Positions 51,447 to 61,480 of a stretch of 64,000 nucleotides of DNA are shown here, in pieces. This stretch comes from an uncultured Helicobacteraceae bacterium (GTDB lineage Bacteria; Campylobacterota; Campylobacteria; Campylobacterales; Helicobacteraceae): assembly GCA_934668765.1 (NCBI GenBank), contig CAKUOH010000001.1, positions 124,001 to 188,000 on the forward strand, in the 5' to 3' direction. A model generated the notes under the pieces. That model did not search any database, was not told the origin of the DNA, and saw only the letters and a program-made list of their open reading frames with translations. How positions within the stretch are numbered: position 1 is the stretch's first letter; each line of letters starts with the position of its first letter. Both the position numbers and the translations under genes were made by a program.

Positions 51447-54400
51447 ATGAGCAATTTTTCAGGCAATTTCACACACTTGCACTTGCATACCGAATATTCT
51501 TTGCTAGATGGCGCAAATCAAGTCAAAAAACTAGCAAAAGCCATTAAAGCCTTTGGTATGACTTCTGTCGCTATTACCGACCACGGCGTCCTGCACGGCG
51601 CGATTGATTTTTACATTACAATGCTTCGTGAGGGCATAAAGCCCATAATTGGCATTGAGACTTATATCCACAACGGCGAATCGCTAAATACCAAAGACCC
51701 ACAATCTCCCGCCTTTCATCTCTGCCTTTTTGCTAAAAATGAAGTGGGCTATAAAAATCTAATGTATTTAAGCTCTATGGCTTGTTTAGAGGGATTTTAT
51801 CGCAAACCACGAATCAATAAGGCGATTTTAAAAGAGCGAAGCGAAGGGCTTATTTGCTCATCGGCGTGTTTGCAAGGCGAAGTGAATTACCACCTAAATA
51901 CCATCGGGCGCAAAAATACGAGCGCGAAAGGCTATGAGCACGCCAAGCAAGTCGCATTAGAATACAAAGATATTTTTGGCGATGATTTTTACATAGAGAT
52001 TATGCGGCACGGCATAGCAGAGCAGAGATTTATCGATGAGCAAGCAATAAAGTTATCGCGCGAATGTGGAATCAAACTCATTGCCACAAATGACGCGCAT
52101 TACACACAAAAACAGCACGCCTTTAGCCAAGAAATCCTAATGTGTGTCTCCACAGGCAAAAAGCTCCAAGATTCAAACCGCTTAAAGCACTCTGTCAATG
52201 AATTTTATGTCAAATCCCAAGATGAAATGAGAAGAATCTTTGCAGATATGCCCGAAGTGCTGGAAAATACGCAAGAAATCGCAGATAAATGTAATCTCAT
52301 CATTGATTTAAAAAGCATTGAGATTAAAAACGACAAGGGCGAAATTATCATTCCTTATTCCGCGCCCACGCCACCTAGCTTTAAATTTACGAGCGAATAC
52401 GCCAAAAATGAAGGGCTAGATTTTAGCGATGATGAGCCATATTTTCGCCATAAATGTTTGCAAGGGCTACAATCGCGCCTAAAATCTATCGATGAATCCA
52501 AACACGACATTTACAAAAAACGGCTAGATTACGAAATGCAAGTCATCGCAAATATGAAATTTTGCGGGTATATGCTTATCGTGTGGGATTTTGTGAGAGA
52601 GGCAAAGGCGCGAAAGATTCCCGTTGGACCCGGGCGAGGCAGTGCGGCGGGGAGCTTGGTGGCATTTTGCTTAGAAATAACTGATATTGACCCATTGAAA
52701 CACGATTTGCTTTTTGAGCGATTTTTAAATCCTGAGCGCGTAAGTATGCCTGATATTGATATGGACTTTTGCCAAAGTAGGCGGGGCGAAATCATCGAGT
52801 ATGTCGAGCAAAAGTATGGCAAACGCAATGTCGCACATGTCGTTACATTTAACTCAATGTCAGCAAAGTCTGTGATTCGCGATGTGGCGCGGGTTTTTGA
52901 TGTGGAGTATAAAAAGGCAGACGAATTTGCCAAGCTAATACCTGATGTGTTAAAGATTCATCTAAATGAAGCCTTTGAGCAAGAGCCTAAAATCGCTGAG
53001 ACAATCAAAAACGATAAGATTTTAAAAGATGTGTGGGATATGAGCTTATTACTAGAATCTCAAAAGCGCAATACAAGCACCCACGCAGCTGCAATAGTGA
53101 TTGATAGCGAAAATGAGCTTTGGGATAAAATCCCACTTTGTTTAATCAATAACGAAGTTGTTACGCAGTATTCGATGGATTTTTTGGAAAAAGTCAATCT
53201 TATAAAATTCGACTTTTTGGGGCTAAAAACGCTAACTGTGATTCAAAACGCATTAGAGATTATCCCGCAAAAGATTGATTTTAACAATGTCGATTTGAAT
53301 GACAAAAATATCTACAAAGAGATTCAAAGCGGTAGCACACTTGGCGTATTCCAAATTGAATCAGGTATGTTTCAAGGGCTTTCACGCCGTCTAAAACCTA
53401 GCAACTTTGAGGACATTGTAGCGATTATCGCGCTAGGGCGTCCCGGTCCTATGATGAGCGGAATGGTAGATGATTTTATCAATCGCAAACACGGACTAGA
53501 AAAAATTACCTACATTTTTGATGAATTGCAGCCCATTTTGGAGGCGACTTATGGGACGATTGTATATCAAGAGCAAGTTATGCAAATCGTGCAAGTTATA
53601 GGCGGATTTTCTCTTGGAGAAGCGGATTTGATTCGCCGTGCGATGGGAAAAAAAGATGCCAAAATTATGGAGGACAATAAAAATAAATTTTTAAATGGCG
53701 CACAAAGTCGCGGATTTTCACGCGAAAAATGCGCAAATCTTTGGGAGCAAATCCTAAAATTTGCCGAGTATGGATTCAACAAATCACACTCCGCAGCTTA
53801 TGCGTTTGTTACCTTTCAAACAGCGTATTTGAAAACTTACTATCAGCACGAATTTATGGCAGCACTTTTAACTAGTGAAAAAAACAAACCAGATAATATA
53901 AACAAATATATTGATGAATGTCGCAATATGGGCATTGAAGTTTTGCCACCGCATATCAATCATTCTATGCGTGATTTTAGCGTGGTAGAGATTGATGGAG
54001 TAAAAAAAATCGTATATGGATTTAGCGCAATTAAGGGCATTGGAGAAAAGCCCATCGAAAATATTTTGGATGCAAGGGTAAAAAATGGCGGGAAGTTTGC
54101 GAATTTAGAAGAATTTTTAAGCAAAATGGATAGCAAAGTCATAAATAAACGCGTATTAGAATCTCTTGCCAAATCAGGCTCTTTGGGCAATATGGGATAC
54201 AACACGCGCACGATTATCGAAAATTTGGATTTACTTGCCGATAAAGTGCGCGAAAATTCAAGCTATGATACTTCAAATGCACTTTTTACGCAAGAAACGC
54301 CACCCATTTCGCTTGACATAAAGCCACTAAATGAATTTAGCAAGGCAGAGCTTTTGGACTTTGAATACGATATGATAGGTATTTTTATGAGTGGCAATCC

Positions 54401-55031
54401 TGTGGAGGAATATAACGAGCATATCAAAAAAATCAAAGGCGTGGTGCTTGGCTATCAAATACAAGATTTGCAAGACCGCTCACGCGCTTTTATCGTGGGC
54501 GTGATAAAGGATATAAAATTTCGCACGAGCAAAAAAGGGACGCGCTTTGCGGAAGTTTATGTTGTCGATAGCGGAGGAAATGTGCAAATCAGCGTATTTG
54601 AAAAGGATTTGCCTATGATTGAAAATGCCCAGCAAGGTGTGCCTTTGTGTTTGCTATGCCAAGCTGGAGAGGACAATAGAGATAAAAGTATCTCATTGCG
54701 TCTTGTGGGCGTGTATGACTTTGAGGAGGCGCAAAAACAAAAAGTCTATCCCAAATTTAAAACAAACGATGAAAATAGCAATAATGGCGAATCTAAAAGC
54801 GATTTTGCGCCAAAAGGCAAATCATTTGTCCCACAAAGTGCGGATTACACGCTATTTTTGCCGTGCAATATCACTTATGCACAATTAAAAGAGATACAAA
54901 ATCTAGCGTTAAATAATAGTGGCGATGAACGGCTAGTCTTTGAGATAAAAGATGGCTCTGGCGCGTATAAAATGGCGACTAATCTTAAAATAAACGCCCA
55001 TTTCAAAAGCAAAGTGAAAGAAATAGCGTGA
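51447..55031 (+). CDS. dnaE: DNA polymerase III alpha subunit
   Basis: A 1194-residue replicative polymerase. The PHP domain (THLHLHTEYSLLDGANQ) is at the N-terminus. The polymerase domain has PVGPGRGSAAGSLVAFCL and MPDIDMDF with the catalytic Asp residues. The tau-binding/OB region ends with a degenerate nucleic-acid-binding fold (DRSRAFIVGVIKDIKF). Length is normal. A roughly 20-residue low-complexity segment near 1115 (DENSNNGESKSDF) uses GAATC words. ATG at 51447 with AAGGGA. The TGA overlaps the GTG of the next gene. Confidence 0.96.
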   Translation: MSNFSGNFTHLHLHTEYSLLDGANQVKKLAKAIKAFGMTSVAITDHGVLHGAIDFYITMLREGIKPIIGIETYIHNGESLNTKDPQSPAFHLCLFAKNEVGYKNLMYLSSMACLEGFYRKPRINKAILKERSEGLICSSACLQGEVNYHLNTIGRKNTSAKGYEHAKQVALEYKDIFGDDFYIEIMRHGIAEQRFIDEQAIKLSRECGIKLIATNDAHYTQKQHAFSQEILMCVSTGKKLQDSNRLKHSVNEFYVKSQDEMRRIFADMPEVLENTQEIADKCNLIIDLKSIEIKNDKGEIIIPYSAPTPPSFKFTSEYAKNEGLDFSDDEPYFRHKCLQGLQSRLKSIDESKHDIYKKRLDYEMQVIANMKFCGYMLIVWDFVREAKARKIPVGPGRGSAAGSLVAFCLEITDIDPLKHDLLFERFLNPERVSMPDIDMDFCQSRRGEIIEYVEQKYGKRNVAHVVTFNSMSAKSVIRDVARVFDVEYKKADEFAKLIPDVLKIHLNEAFEQEPKIAETIKNDKILKDVWDMSLLLESQKRNTSTHAAAIVIDSENELWDKIPLCLINNEVVTQYSMDFLEKVNLIKFDFLGLKTLTVIQNALEIIPQKIDFNNVDLNDKNIYKEIQSGSTLGVFQIESGMFQGLSRRLKPSNFEDIVAIIALGRPGPMMSGMVDDFINRKHGLEKITYIFDELQPILEATYGTIVYQEQVMQIVQVIGGFSLGEADLIRRAMGKKDAKIMEDNKNKFLNGAQSRGFSREKCANLWEQILKFAEYGFNKSHSAAYAFVTFQTAYLKTYYQHEFMAALLTSEKNKPDNINKYIDECRNMGIEVLPPHINHSMRDFSVVEIDGVKKIVYGFSAIKGIGEKPIENILDARVKNGGKFANLEEFLSKMDSKVINKRVLESLAKSGSLGNMGYNTRTIIENLDLLADKVRENSSYDTSNALFTQETPPISLDIKPLNEFSKAELLDFEYDMIGIFMSGNPVEEYNEHIKKIKGVVLGYQIQDLQDRSRAFIVGVIKDIKFRTSKKGTRFAEVYVVDSGGNVQISVFEKDLPMIENAQQGVPLCLLCQAGEDNRDKSISLRLVGVYDFEEAQKQKVYPKFKTNDENSNNGESKSDFAPKGKSFVPQSADYTLFLPCNITYAQLKEIQNLALNNSGDERLVFEIKDGSGAYKMATNLKINAHFKSKVKEIA

Positions 55032-55918
55032 GAATAAATCAATTTTTATCGCACAATACGAAGTTTTCGCGAAGAGATGCTGATAATCTCGTGCGAAATG
55101 GCAGAGTAAAAATAGGGCGCAAAGTGGCTATTTTAAGCGATAAAGTAGGCGAAAATGACAAGGTTTTCATTGATTCGCGCCCCATAAAGCCACAAAATCA
55201 ATACACCATCATCGCCTACAACAAACCCAAAGGCGAACTTGTAAGTCGCAAAGATGATAGGGGACGCAGAGTGATTTTTGATTCGCTAGATGCGAAGTTT
55301 GCGCATTTTGTGCCTGTGGGGAGGCTGGACTTTGTAAGCTCGGGGCTTTTAATTTTAAGTGATAGTGTGAAAATCGCTAATGCGCTTACCAAAAGCACAC
55401 TAACGCGAATTTATAATGTAAAAGCGCAGGGCAAAATCACAGATTCATTGCTATCAAAGATAGTGGATTGTGCGCAAAATGGCTTGAGCTTGGCGGATGC
55501 TCGGGCTGGAGGACATAAAAATAGCAAGATTGTGGGAATGGATTTCGCGCCATTTGCGTTTTTTGAGATTGTGCGGACAGGCAAGGGCTACACGAAGTTT
55601 AAAGTCGGCATAAATGAAGGGCAAAATAGGGAATTGCGCAGATTTTTTGCGCATTTTGGGCTTGAAGTCGTGGATTTGGTGCGCGTAAGTTTTGGATTTA
55701 TAAATCTAAACGCCTTGCCTTGCGGTAAAAGTCGCTTTTTGGATAAGAGAGAATATAAAAAAGTGCGGGAGTTTTTAAAGGAAAACAGCACAGATTTGTC
55801 ATTGCGAGGCGATTTATCGCCGAAGCAATCCACGCCCACTTTGTCATTGCGAGATTTGCTTTGCGATTCAAAGCAATCCAAACAAAATACACGGAGGCAA
55901 CAATGCAAAAAATGCTAG
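55028..55918 (+). CDS. RsuA/RluB-family pseudouridine synthase with repeat-derived C-terminus
   Basis: A 296-residue rRNA pseudouridine synthase. An S4 domain (MRINQFLSHNTKFSRRDADN) is followed by the catalytic GRLDFVSSGLLIL with its Asp, and the family ending EGQNRELRRFFAHFG. The last ~40 residues (DLSLRGDLSPKQSTPTLSLR) are encoded by two family A repeats at 55798-55880, and carry the frame over the ribosome site and start of thrC. GTG at 55028 overlaps dnaE (GTGA). Which rRNA position it modifies is not certain. Confidence 0.88.
   Translation: MRINQFLSHNTKFSRRDADNLVRNGRVKIGRKVAILSDKVGENDKVFIDSRPIKPQNQYTIIAYNKPKGELVSRKDDRGRRVIFDSLDAKFAHFVPVGRLDFVSSGLLILSDSVKIANALTKSTLTRIYNVKAQGKITDSLLSKIVDCAQNGLSLADARAGGHKNSKIVGMDFAPFAFFEIVRTGKGYTKFKVGINEGQNRELRRFFAHFGLEVVDLVRVSFGFINLNALPCGKSRFLDKREYKKVREFLKENSTDLSLRGDLSPKQSTPTLSLRDLLCDSKQSKQNTRRQQCKKC
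55798..55880. repeat. Two tandem family A repeats at the rluB-like 3' end
   Basis: Copy 1: GTCATTGCGAGGCGATTTA then TCGCCGAAGCAATCCA (55798-55832). Copy 2: GTCATTGCGAGATTTGCTT then TGCGATTCAAAGCAATCCA (55843-55880). Both are in the same orientation and are translated. Confidence 0.85.
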
Positions 55919-57393
55919 TAGAAACGCGCGGCAATGACGGGATTCACAATAAAAAAAGCGATTTTTTTAGTGCGGTGCTAAACCCAGAGGCAAGTTTTGG
56001 CGGACTATGGAGTTTGGAAAATTCAAAAAATAGTTTGCCCAAAATCGACTTAAACGCGATTAAAAATCTAAATTATAATGAGCTAATTTCTTATATTTTT
56101 GAGCGAATCGGCATTGATTCGCGCAAAATAAGCCTTGAATCTTACAAGAATTTTGACAATCCAAACTTACCTTTAAGCTACACAAAAATTGAGCAAAATA
56201 TCTTTTTGCAAAATCTTTTTACAGGACCTACACGCGCTTTTAAGGATATGGCAATGCAGCCTTTTGGTGCGCTTCTTTGCGATTTAGCAAAAGCACAAAA
56301 TAAAAGATATTTGATACTAACGGCGACTAGTGGCGACACAGGACCAGCGACTTTGGAGGCAATCAAAAATAAGCCAAATATCTTTGGAATCTGTATGTTT
56401 CCAAAAGACGGCACAAGCGCGGTGCAACGGCGTCAAATGACGACAAATGATGCCAAAAATATCGCAGTTTTGGCAGTGGATGGCAACTTTGATGACACGC
56501 AAAACGCGTTAAAAAATTTGCTAAATGACGCTGATTTTCGGGCATTTTTGAGTGCGCAAAACCTGCATTTAAGCGCGAGTAATTCTGTGAATTTTGGGCG
56601 CATCGCCTTTCAAATCATCTATCACATTCACTCTTATATTTTCTTGCGCGATTTAGGTGTGATTGCGGATAATGAAAGTTTTGATATTGTCGTGCCTAGC
56701 GGGAATTTTGGCAATGCTTTGGGCGCATTTTATGCCAAACTTATGGGCATCCCCATTCACAAAATCATCATAGCCACAAATGCGAACGATGTGCTTGAAT
56801 CGCTCATTACGCGCGGTATTTATGATATTTCAAATCGCACACTTATTAAGACAAACTCCCCTGCGATGGATATTTTGAAAAGTTCAAATGTAGAGCGAGT
56901 GCTTTTCACGCTCTTTGGGGCGAATCGCACGAAAATTTTGATGGGCGATTTGGAATCCAAAAAATGCTATAAATTAAGCGCGGACGAATTAGCAAAAATA
57001 CAAGAAATTTTCTGCGCATTTAGCTTTGATGATGAATCTGTGCTAGAAATAATAGCGCACTATGCAAAGCAAAATATCATAATAGACCCGCACACAGCAA
57101 ATGCGATTTTGGCGAGTAAAAAGCTAGATTCGCAACGAAAAATCATTGTCTGCTCTACGGCGGAATGGTGCAAATTCGTGCCAACAATAAAATGCGCACT
57201 AGATTCGGCAAATATAATGAATCTAAACGCACAATCCGAAAAAGACGCAATGCTAAAAATTAGCCAAAAATTTAATCTAAAAATCCATAAAAATATAAGA
57301 AATTTATTTGACAAAGATGAGCTAAATTGCATAGAAGTTAGCAAAGAAAATATTAAGAGTTGTGTTATGGATTTGATAGGGCGATTTCATTAA
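55903..57393 (+). CDS. thrC: Threonine synthase
   Basis: A 496-residue PLP enzyme converting O-phosphohomoserine to threonine. FTGPTRAFKDMAMQPFG carries the PLP Lys, and TATSGDTGPATLEA and VPSGNFGNALGAFYAK are cofactor phosphate loops. Length fits the long ThrC class. GGAGG lies five bases before the ATG at 55903, which falls inside the repeat-extended end of the upstream gene. Confidence 0.93.
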   Translation: MQKMLVETRGNDGIHNKKSDFFSAVLNPEASFGGLWSLENSKNSLPKIDLNAIKNLNYNELISYIFERIGIDSRKISLESYKNFDNPNLPLSYTKIEQNIFLQNLFTGPTRAFKDMAMQPFGALLCDLAKAQNKRYLILTATSGDTGPATLEAIKNKPNIFGICMFPKDGTSAVQRRQMTTNDAKNIAVLAVDGNFDDTQNALKNLLNDADFRAFLSAQNLHLSASNSVNFGRIAFQIIYHIHSYIFLRDLGVIADNESFDIVVPSGNFGNALGAFYAKLMGIPIHKIIIATNANDVLESLITRGIYDISNRTLIKTNSPAMDILKSSNVERVLFTLFGANRTKILMGDLESKKCYKLSADELAKIQEIFCAFSFDDESVLEIIAHYAKQNIIIDPHTANAILASKKLDSQRKIIVCSTAEWCKFVPTIKCALDSANIMNLNAQSEKDAMLKISQKFNLKIHKNIRNLFDKDELNCIEVSKENIKSCVMDLIGRFH

Positions 57394-57553
57394 GAATCAA
57401 TTTGCAATCGCGCCTTATTCCACGCTTTTTTGGATTCGTGGATTATTAAAAAACTGCGCTTCGCTTGTTTTATTAGAAATGAAACTTCGTTTTCAAGGAA
57501 ACTTCGTTTTGCCACGAATCCGCAGTATTTAAATTAGTCTTTAATCAAGCAAA
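57394..57553. repeat. Family C repeat between convergent genes
   Basis: AAACTGCGCTTCGCTTGTTTT (57451-57471) is followed by two GAAACTTCGTTTT words and TTTTGCCACGAATCCGC. No gene is seen. Confidence 0.6.
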
Positions 57554-59530
57554 TCACACTTGATTATTCATTCTTAAACTTGCTTCAAAGTCATCGTCTT
57601 CTGTCGCTGGGTCTGCACCCACAGCATCGCCCGTAGCACCATTTGCGCTAGGCGCACTTGGCGCGGCATTTTGCGCATTTTTCTTTGCCTCATTTTTGGC
57701 GTCTGCCCTTGCTTGGACTTCGCGTGAGTATGGGACTACGCGGTTTCGTCCGCCCTCTTTTGCCTCATATAGCGCGGTGTCGGCTTGATTTATGCACTCC
57801 CAAATGTCTTTTGAAAACTCTGGCATTACGCTAACGCCGATACTCACAGATTTATTGAATGTCAGCTCCCCGCGAGAGCATTTTTTTGCCATTGCAAAGG
57901 CGGTGCGGATTTTCTCAGCCACGCGTTTTGCTTCCTCCATATCCGCATTATCCAAAATTACCACAAATTCCTCTCCACCATATCGCACAAGCTTATCAAT
58001 AGGGCGAATCACCTTGCGAATCGTCTCTACTAACAGCACGATTCCCGCGTCCCCTACGGCGTGTCCGTAAGTATCATTGATATTTTTAAAGTGGTCGATG
58101 TCAAGCATTAGCACGCCAAAGGATATGTGTTTTTCTAATTTTTCTTTCAGCTTATCGCCGTGCTTATCCAAAAAGAAGCGGTTATATGCTTTGGTAAGCG
58201 GGTCAGTATATGAGCTTTCCTCAATCTCCTTCATAAGCATTTTGTTATTTATAATATGCCGTGCTTCGCGCATATAATTATAGATTCTAGTGATGGATTT
58301 CTCTTTCTCGGCAAGCTCTTTTTTAGAACTTAGCATAATGGAGTAGTAAATCATTAACTTATCAGAGATGACAAATTTCAAGTCAATCGCGTGAAGTCCG
58401 CCTGTCGAAGTAGATATAAACACGCTACCTTTTTCATCGCTATAAAGGATATTTCTATTGTCATTTTCAAGTCGCTTTTCAATGCTATTGATTTCCCCTG
58501 CCATTACTTTCATATTGGCGTCATTTTCGATTTTATATCCGCTTACAATCTCATCATTTACGAGTTCTGCAAATATTAGCGACTTATATTTGATATATTT
58601 TTGAATCACCACCTGAATCTCTTTGTAAATATCATTTGTCTTTTTCATCGAATCAATCTTATTTTTAAAGCTATATAGCGCGACAACTTCATTCATCACT
58701 TCGCTTAAACGCATAAGCGGGTTTTTAGTATAAAGCAATTTATTATAGATGAAAATCGTAGCGATTTTGGTATCAATGGCGGCTAGATTTTTATCTAGCG
58801 ATTCAAGTAGCTTATTTAAGATTTTCGCAAGTTCATCTGTGCCTATCATTCGACTGCGGACACGGCGCGTAAAGTCCCCATTTATCGCGCTTATAATGGC
58901 ATCTTGAATACTAGCTGAAATAGTCGAAAAACTTTTCACGCTAAACATTAAAACAATCATAGTGATAAGAGACGCACCCACAATAAAGGCTAAAAATTCA
59001 TCTTCGCTAGAAAAAATAATGTCATAAATATTATCTTTTAGCAAAATTGTCGCATTTACTGCGCCAATCACTGCGCCCTGCTTTGTGCCTATATGGCAAA
59101 CAATACATTTCTGCTCGGCAAATATGGGAAAAGAGACACGCGCTTCGTGGTCGTTTGTCCCTTCGATTCGCTTCATTGATTCTTCGCTAGGGCGTTTGGA
59201 GATATAGACATTACGCTCAATTTGGTCGCGGTAGCTACTGCGTTTTCTGCCGATTTCATCGCTAAACTCATCACTTCGGCTAATCCATAAATCATTGATT
59301 TCTTTTTGGACTTTCGCAGAGTTGATAATGTCGTAAGTATGCGAATTTACGCCCTCGCCTGAAATTGCCGCAAAGTCAAATGCGGCTTTTGCGGTGGATT
59401 GAATTTGATTTTTAAAGAGCTGTAAATTGCGCTCTTTATTAAATAAATCCACTTTATATAGCACAAACGCACAGCTTAAAATAATAGCTAACGCCGATAG
59501 CAAAATAATTTTAAATCGTAAAATTAACAT
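57554..59530 (-). CDS. Diguanylate cyclase with a periplasmic c-type haem sensor domain
   Basis: A 658-residue inner-membrane protein. Helices at about 5-27 and 180-205 enclose a periplasmic domain with KCIVCHIG, a CxxCH haem c attachment site (Cys142, Cys145, His146), in a setting (ARVSFPIFAEQ...GAVIGAVNATI) like the Tll0287/DUF3365 family. HAMP-like and helical regions follow, then a GGDEF domain with GGEEF and an RPID I-site. It likely senses redox, oxygen or NO through haem and makes c-di-GMP (inference). The tail is an Ala-rich, low-complexity stretch. ATG at 59530. Confidence 0.88.
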   Translation of the reverse strand: MLILRFKIILLSALAIILSCAFVLYKVDLFNKERNLQLFKNQIQSTAKAAFDFAAISGEGVNSHTYDIINSAKVQKEINDLWISRSDEFSDEIGRKRSSYRDQIERNVYISKRPSEESMKRIEGTNDHEARVSFPIFAEQKCIVCHIGTKQGAVIGAVNATILLKDNIYDIIFSSEDEFLAFIVGASLITMIVLMFSVKSFSTISASIQDAIISAINGDFTRRVRSRMIGTDELAKILNKLLESLDKNLAAIDTKIATIFIYNKLLYTKNPLMRLSEVMNEVVALYSFKNKIDSMKKTNDIYKEIQVVIQKYIKYKSLIFAELVNDEIVSGYKIENDANMKVMAGEINSIEKRLENDNRNILYSDEKGSVFISTSTGGLHAIDLKFVISDKLMIYYSIMLSSKKELAEKEKSITRIYNYMREARHIINNKMLMKEIEESSYTDPLTKAYNRFFLDKHGDKLKEKLEKHISFGVLMLDIDHFKNINDTYGHAVGDAGIVLLVETIRKVIRPIDKLVRYGGEEFVVILDNADMEEAKRVAEKIRTAFAMAKKCSRGELTFNKSVSIGVSVMPEFSKDIWECINQADTALYEAKEGGRNRVVPYSREVQARADAKNEAKKNAQNAAPSAPSANGATGDAVGADPATEDDDFEASLRMNNQV

Positions 59531-59599
59531 TTTTCCCCCTTAAATTTTTATAAAATATTTGTCAAATCCTGCGAATCTACTTTGAATCTTAAGCGCGAT

Positions 59600-61396
59600 T
59601 CATTCCACCGTAACGCTTTTTGCAAGATTTCGTGGCATATCGACATCATTGCCTAAACGAATCGCAACTTCGAGTGCCAACACCTGCAAAATCACCATCA
59701 TCGCAAAAAATTCCTCCATATAGCTATCAAATTTCCCGATTCGCACCATATCATCAGCCAAAGCGCAATCCTCTTGACTAATCACACATATTGTCGCATC
59801 GCGGGTGCTTAACTCTGCGGTATTATTTTTGATTTTATCAAAAAGCAAATGTTTTGGCATAAGGCTAATGGTAAAAAGCTCGGAGTCAGCTAACGCAATG
59901 GGTCCGTGCTTCATCTCACCGCTTGGATAGCCCTCTGCGTGGAGGTAGCTAAGCTCTTTTAATTTTAGCGCACCTTCAAGTGCAAGCGGATAGAAAATAT
60001 CGCGCCCGATAAAGAAAAATCCGTGTCCGTGCAAATACCGCTTGGAGAGCTTTTTAAGCCTATCGTGCATTGCCTCATCGATTTTAGCGGCGTTTGTGGC
60101 ATCTTTCATATTTTTAATATGCGCTTGGACTTGTTTTTGCGATATCGCCCCTCGTTTTTCACCCAAATACACGCCCAAAATCCAAAGTAGCATTACTTGC
60201 GTTGCAAATGCCTTTGTCGAAGCCACGCCCTTTTCAATCCCCGCACGGGTAAGCAAACTACACTGCGCCTCTCTCACAATAGAGCTATCCTCCACATTGC
60301 AAATGGCTAGGGTTTTGAGATTTGCTTTTTTTGCAAGTTTGAGTGCCTCCAAAGTATCCGCCGTCTCGCCACTTTGAGAAATCACAATAAATAATTCATT
60401 TTTATTCATCACAGGCTCTGCATAGCGAAATTCACTAGCAATCGCCACGCTTGTTTTGATTTTTGCTTCTCTCTCAAAAATGTATTTTGCCACTAGCGCG
60501 GCATTGTGGCTTGTCCCACAGGCGCAAAGTGTGATTGAATCGATGTTTTTTAAAAACTCATCGCTAATTTCAAGGCTGATTTGATTCCCGCTAATTCGCC
60601 CTGCCAAAGTATCCTTTAAAACCACACTTTGCTCATAAATCTCTTTTTCCATAAAATAGCGATAGCCCTCTTTTTGCGCGGATATTTTCGTCCCTTGCAA
60701 TTTTTGGATTCGTGGCAGGGTGCTAAAATTTGCAATATCCATATAGCCAAACTCGCCGTCCTCCAAATAGCAAACTTCATCTACTATGCCAAGCAAAGGC
60801 GATGAGCTGGAGGCAAAGTAGATTTCATTAGATTCGCTTTGTCCAATCAAAAGTGGCGAACCATTTTTCGCATAAAAAATCTTATCTTTTTCGCGTTTTG
60901 TGATTAAAAGTAGCGCGTAAGAGCCTATTAGTCGCGCTATGGTTGCCTTAAATGCACTCAATGTCGAATCCGCGCTTTTTAGATTTTCCTCAAATAAATG
61001 CACGATGACTTCGGTATCGGTTTGTGAGCTAAATTTATGCCCTTTTTGCTCTAACTCTACGCGAATCTCGCTGTAATTTTCGATGATTCCATTATGCACC
61101 ACCGCGCTAAATTCCGCACTTTGCGGATGTGCGTTAGTATCGCTAACCTTGCCGTGCGTAGCCCAGCGCGTATGCCCTATGCCCAATCCAAATCCCACAC
61201 TCTCAAAGTCTTTGCATTTTTCGATAAGGTTTTTTAACTTTCCAGCACTTTTAAAAATCGACAATTCATCGCCGTTTTTTCCGCCAAGCACTGCGATTCC
61301 CGCGCTATCATAGCCACGATATTCTAGCTCACTAAGTCCGTCTAATAAAATCTGCTTTTTCTCGCTATTGCCTATATAGCCTATGATTCCGCACAT
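59600..61396 (-). CDS. glmS: Glucosamine-fructose-6-phosphate aminotransferase
   Basis: A 598-residue enzyme that makes glucosamine-6-phosphate for peptidoglycan and LPS. The mature nucleophile is Cys2 in MCGIIGYIG. The glutaminase domain (about 1-230) and two SIS isomerase domains follow, with CGTSHNAALVAKY, SQSGETADTL and the terminal NLAKSVTVE. The ATG at 61396 is chosen because GGAG lies five bases before it and Cys must follow Met; an upstream ATG at 61405 would bury the Cys. Confidence 0.96.
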   Translation of the reverse strand: MCGIIGYIGNSEKKQILLDGLSELEYRGYDSAGIAVLGGKNGDELSIFKSAGKLKNLIEKCKDFESVGFGLGIGHTRWATHGKVSDTNAHPQSAEFSAVVHNGIIENYSEIRVELEQKGHKFSSQTDTEVIVHLFEENLKSADSTLSAFKATIARLIGSYALLLITKREKDKIFYAKNGSPLLIGQSESNEIYFASSSSPLLGIVDEVCYLEDGEFGYMDIANFSTLPRIQKLQGTKISAQKEGYRYFMEKEIYEQSVVLKDTLAGRISGNQISLEISDEFLKNIDSITLCACGTSHNAALVAKYIFEREAKIKTSVAIASEFRYAEPVMNKNELFIVISQSGETADTLEALKLAKKANLKTLAICNVEDSSIVREAQCSLLTRAGIEKGVASTKAFATQVMLLWILGVYLGEKRGAISQKQVQAHIKNMKDATNAAKIDEAMHDRLKKLSKRYLHGHGFFFIGRDIFYPLALEGALKLKELSYLHAEGYPSGEMKHGPIALADSELFTISLMPKHLLFDKIKNNTAELSTRDATICVISQEDCALADDMVRIGKFDSYMEEFFAMMVILQVLALEVAIRLGNDVDMPRNLAKSVTVE

Positions 61397-61480
61397 TTCA
61401 TCTCCAAATTTAAGCAAAAATTTTATAAAATTACGAATTTTAGCGAATTAAAAATTATTTTTGTATTATGGTGCGGTTTT

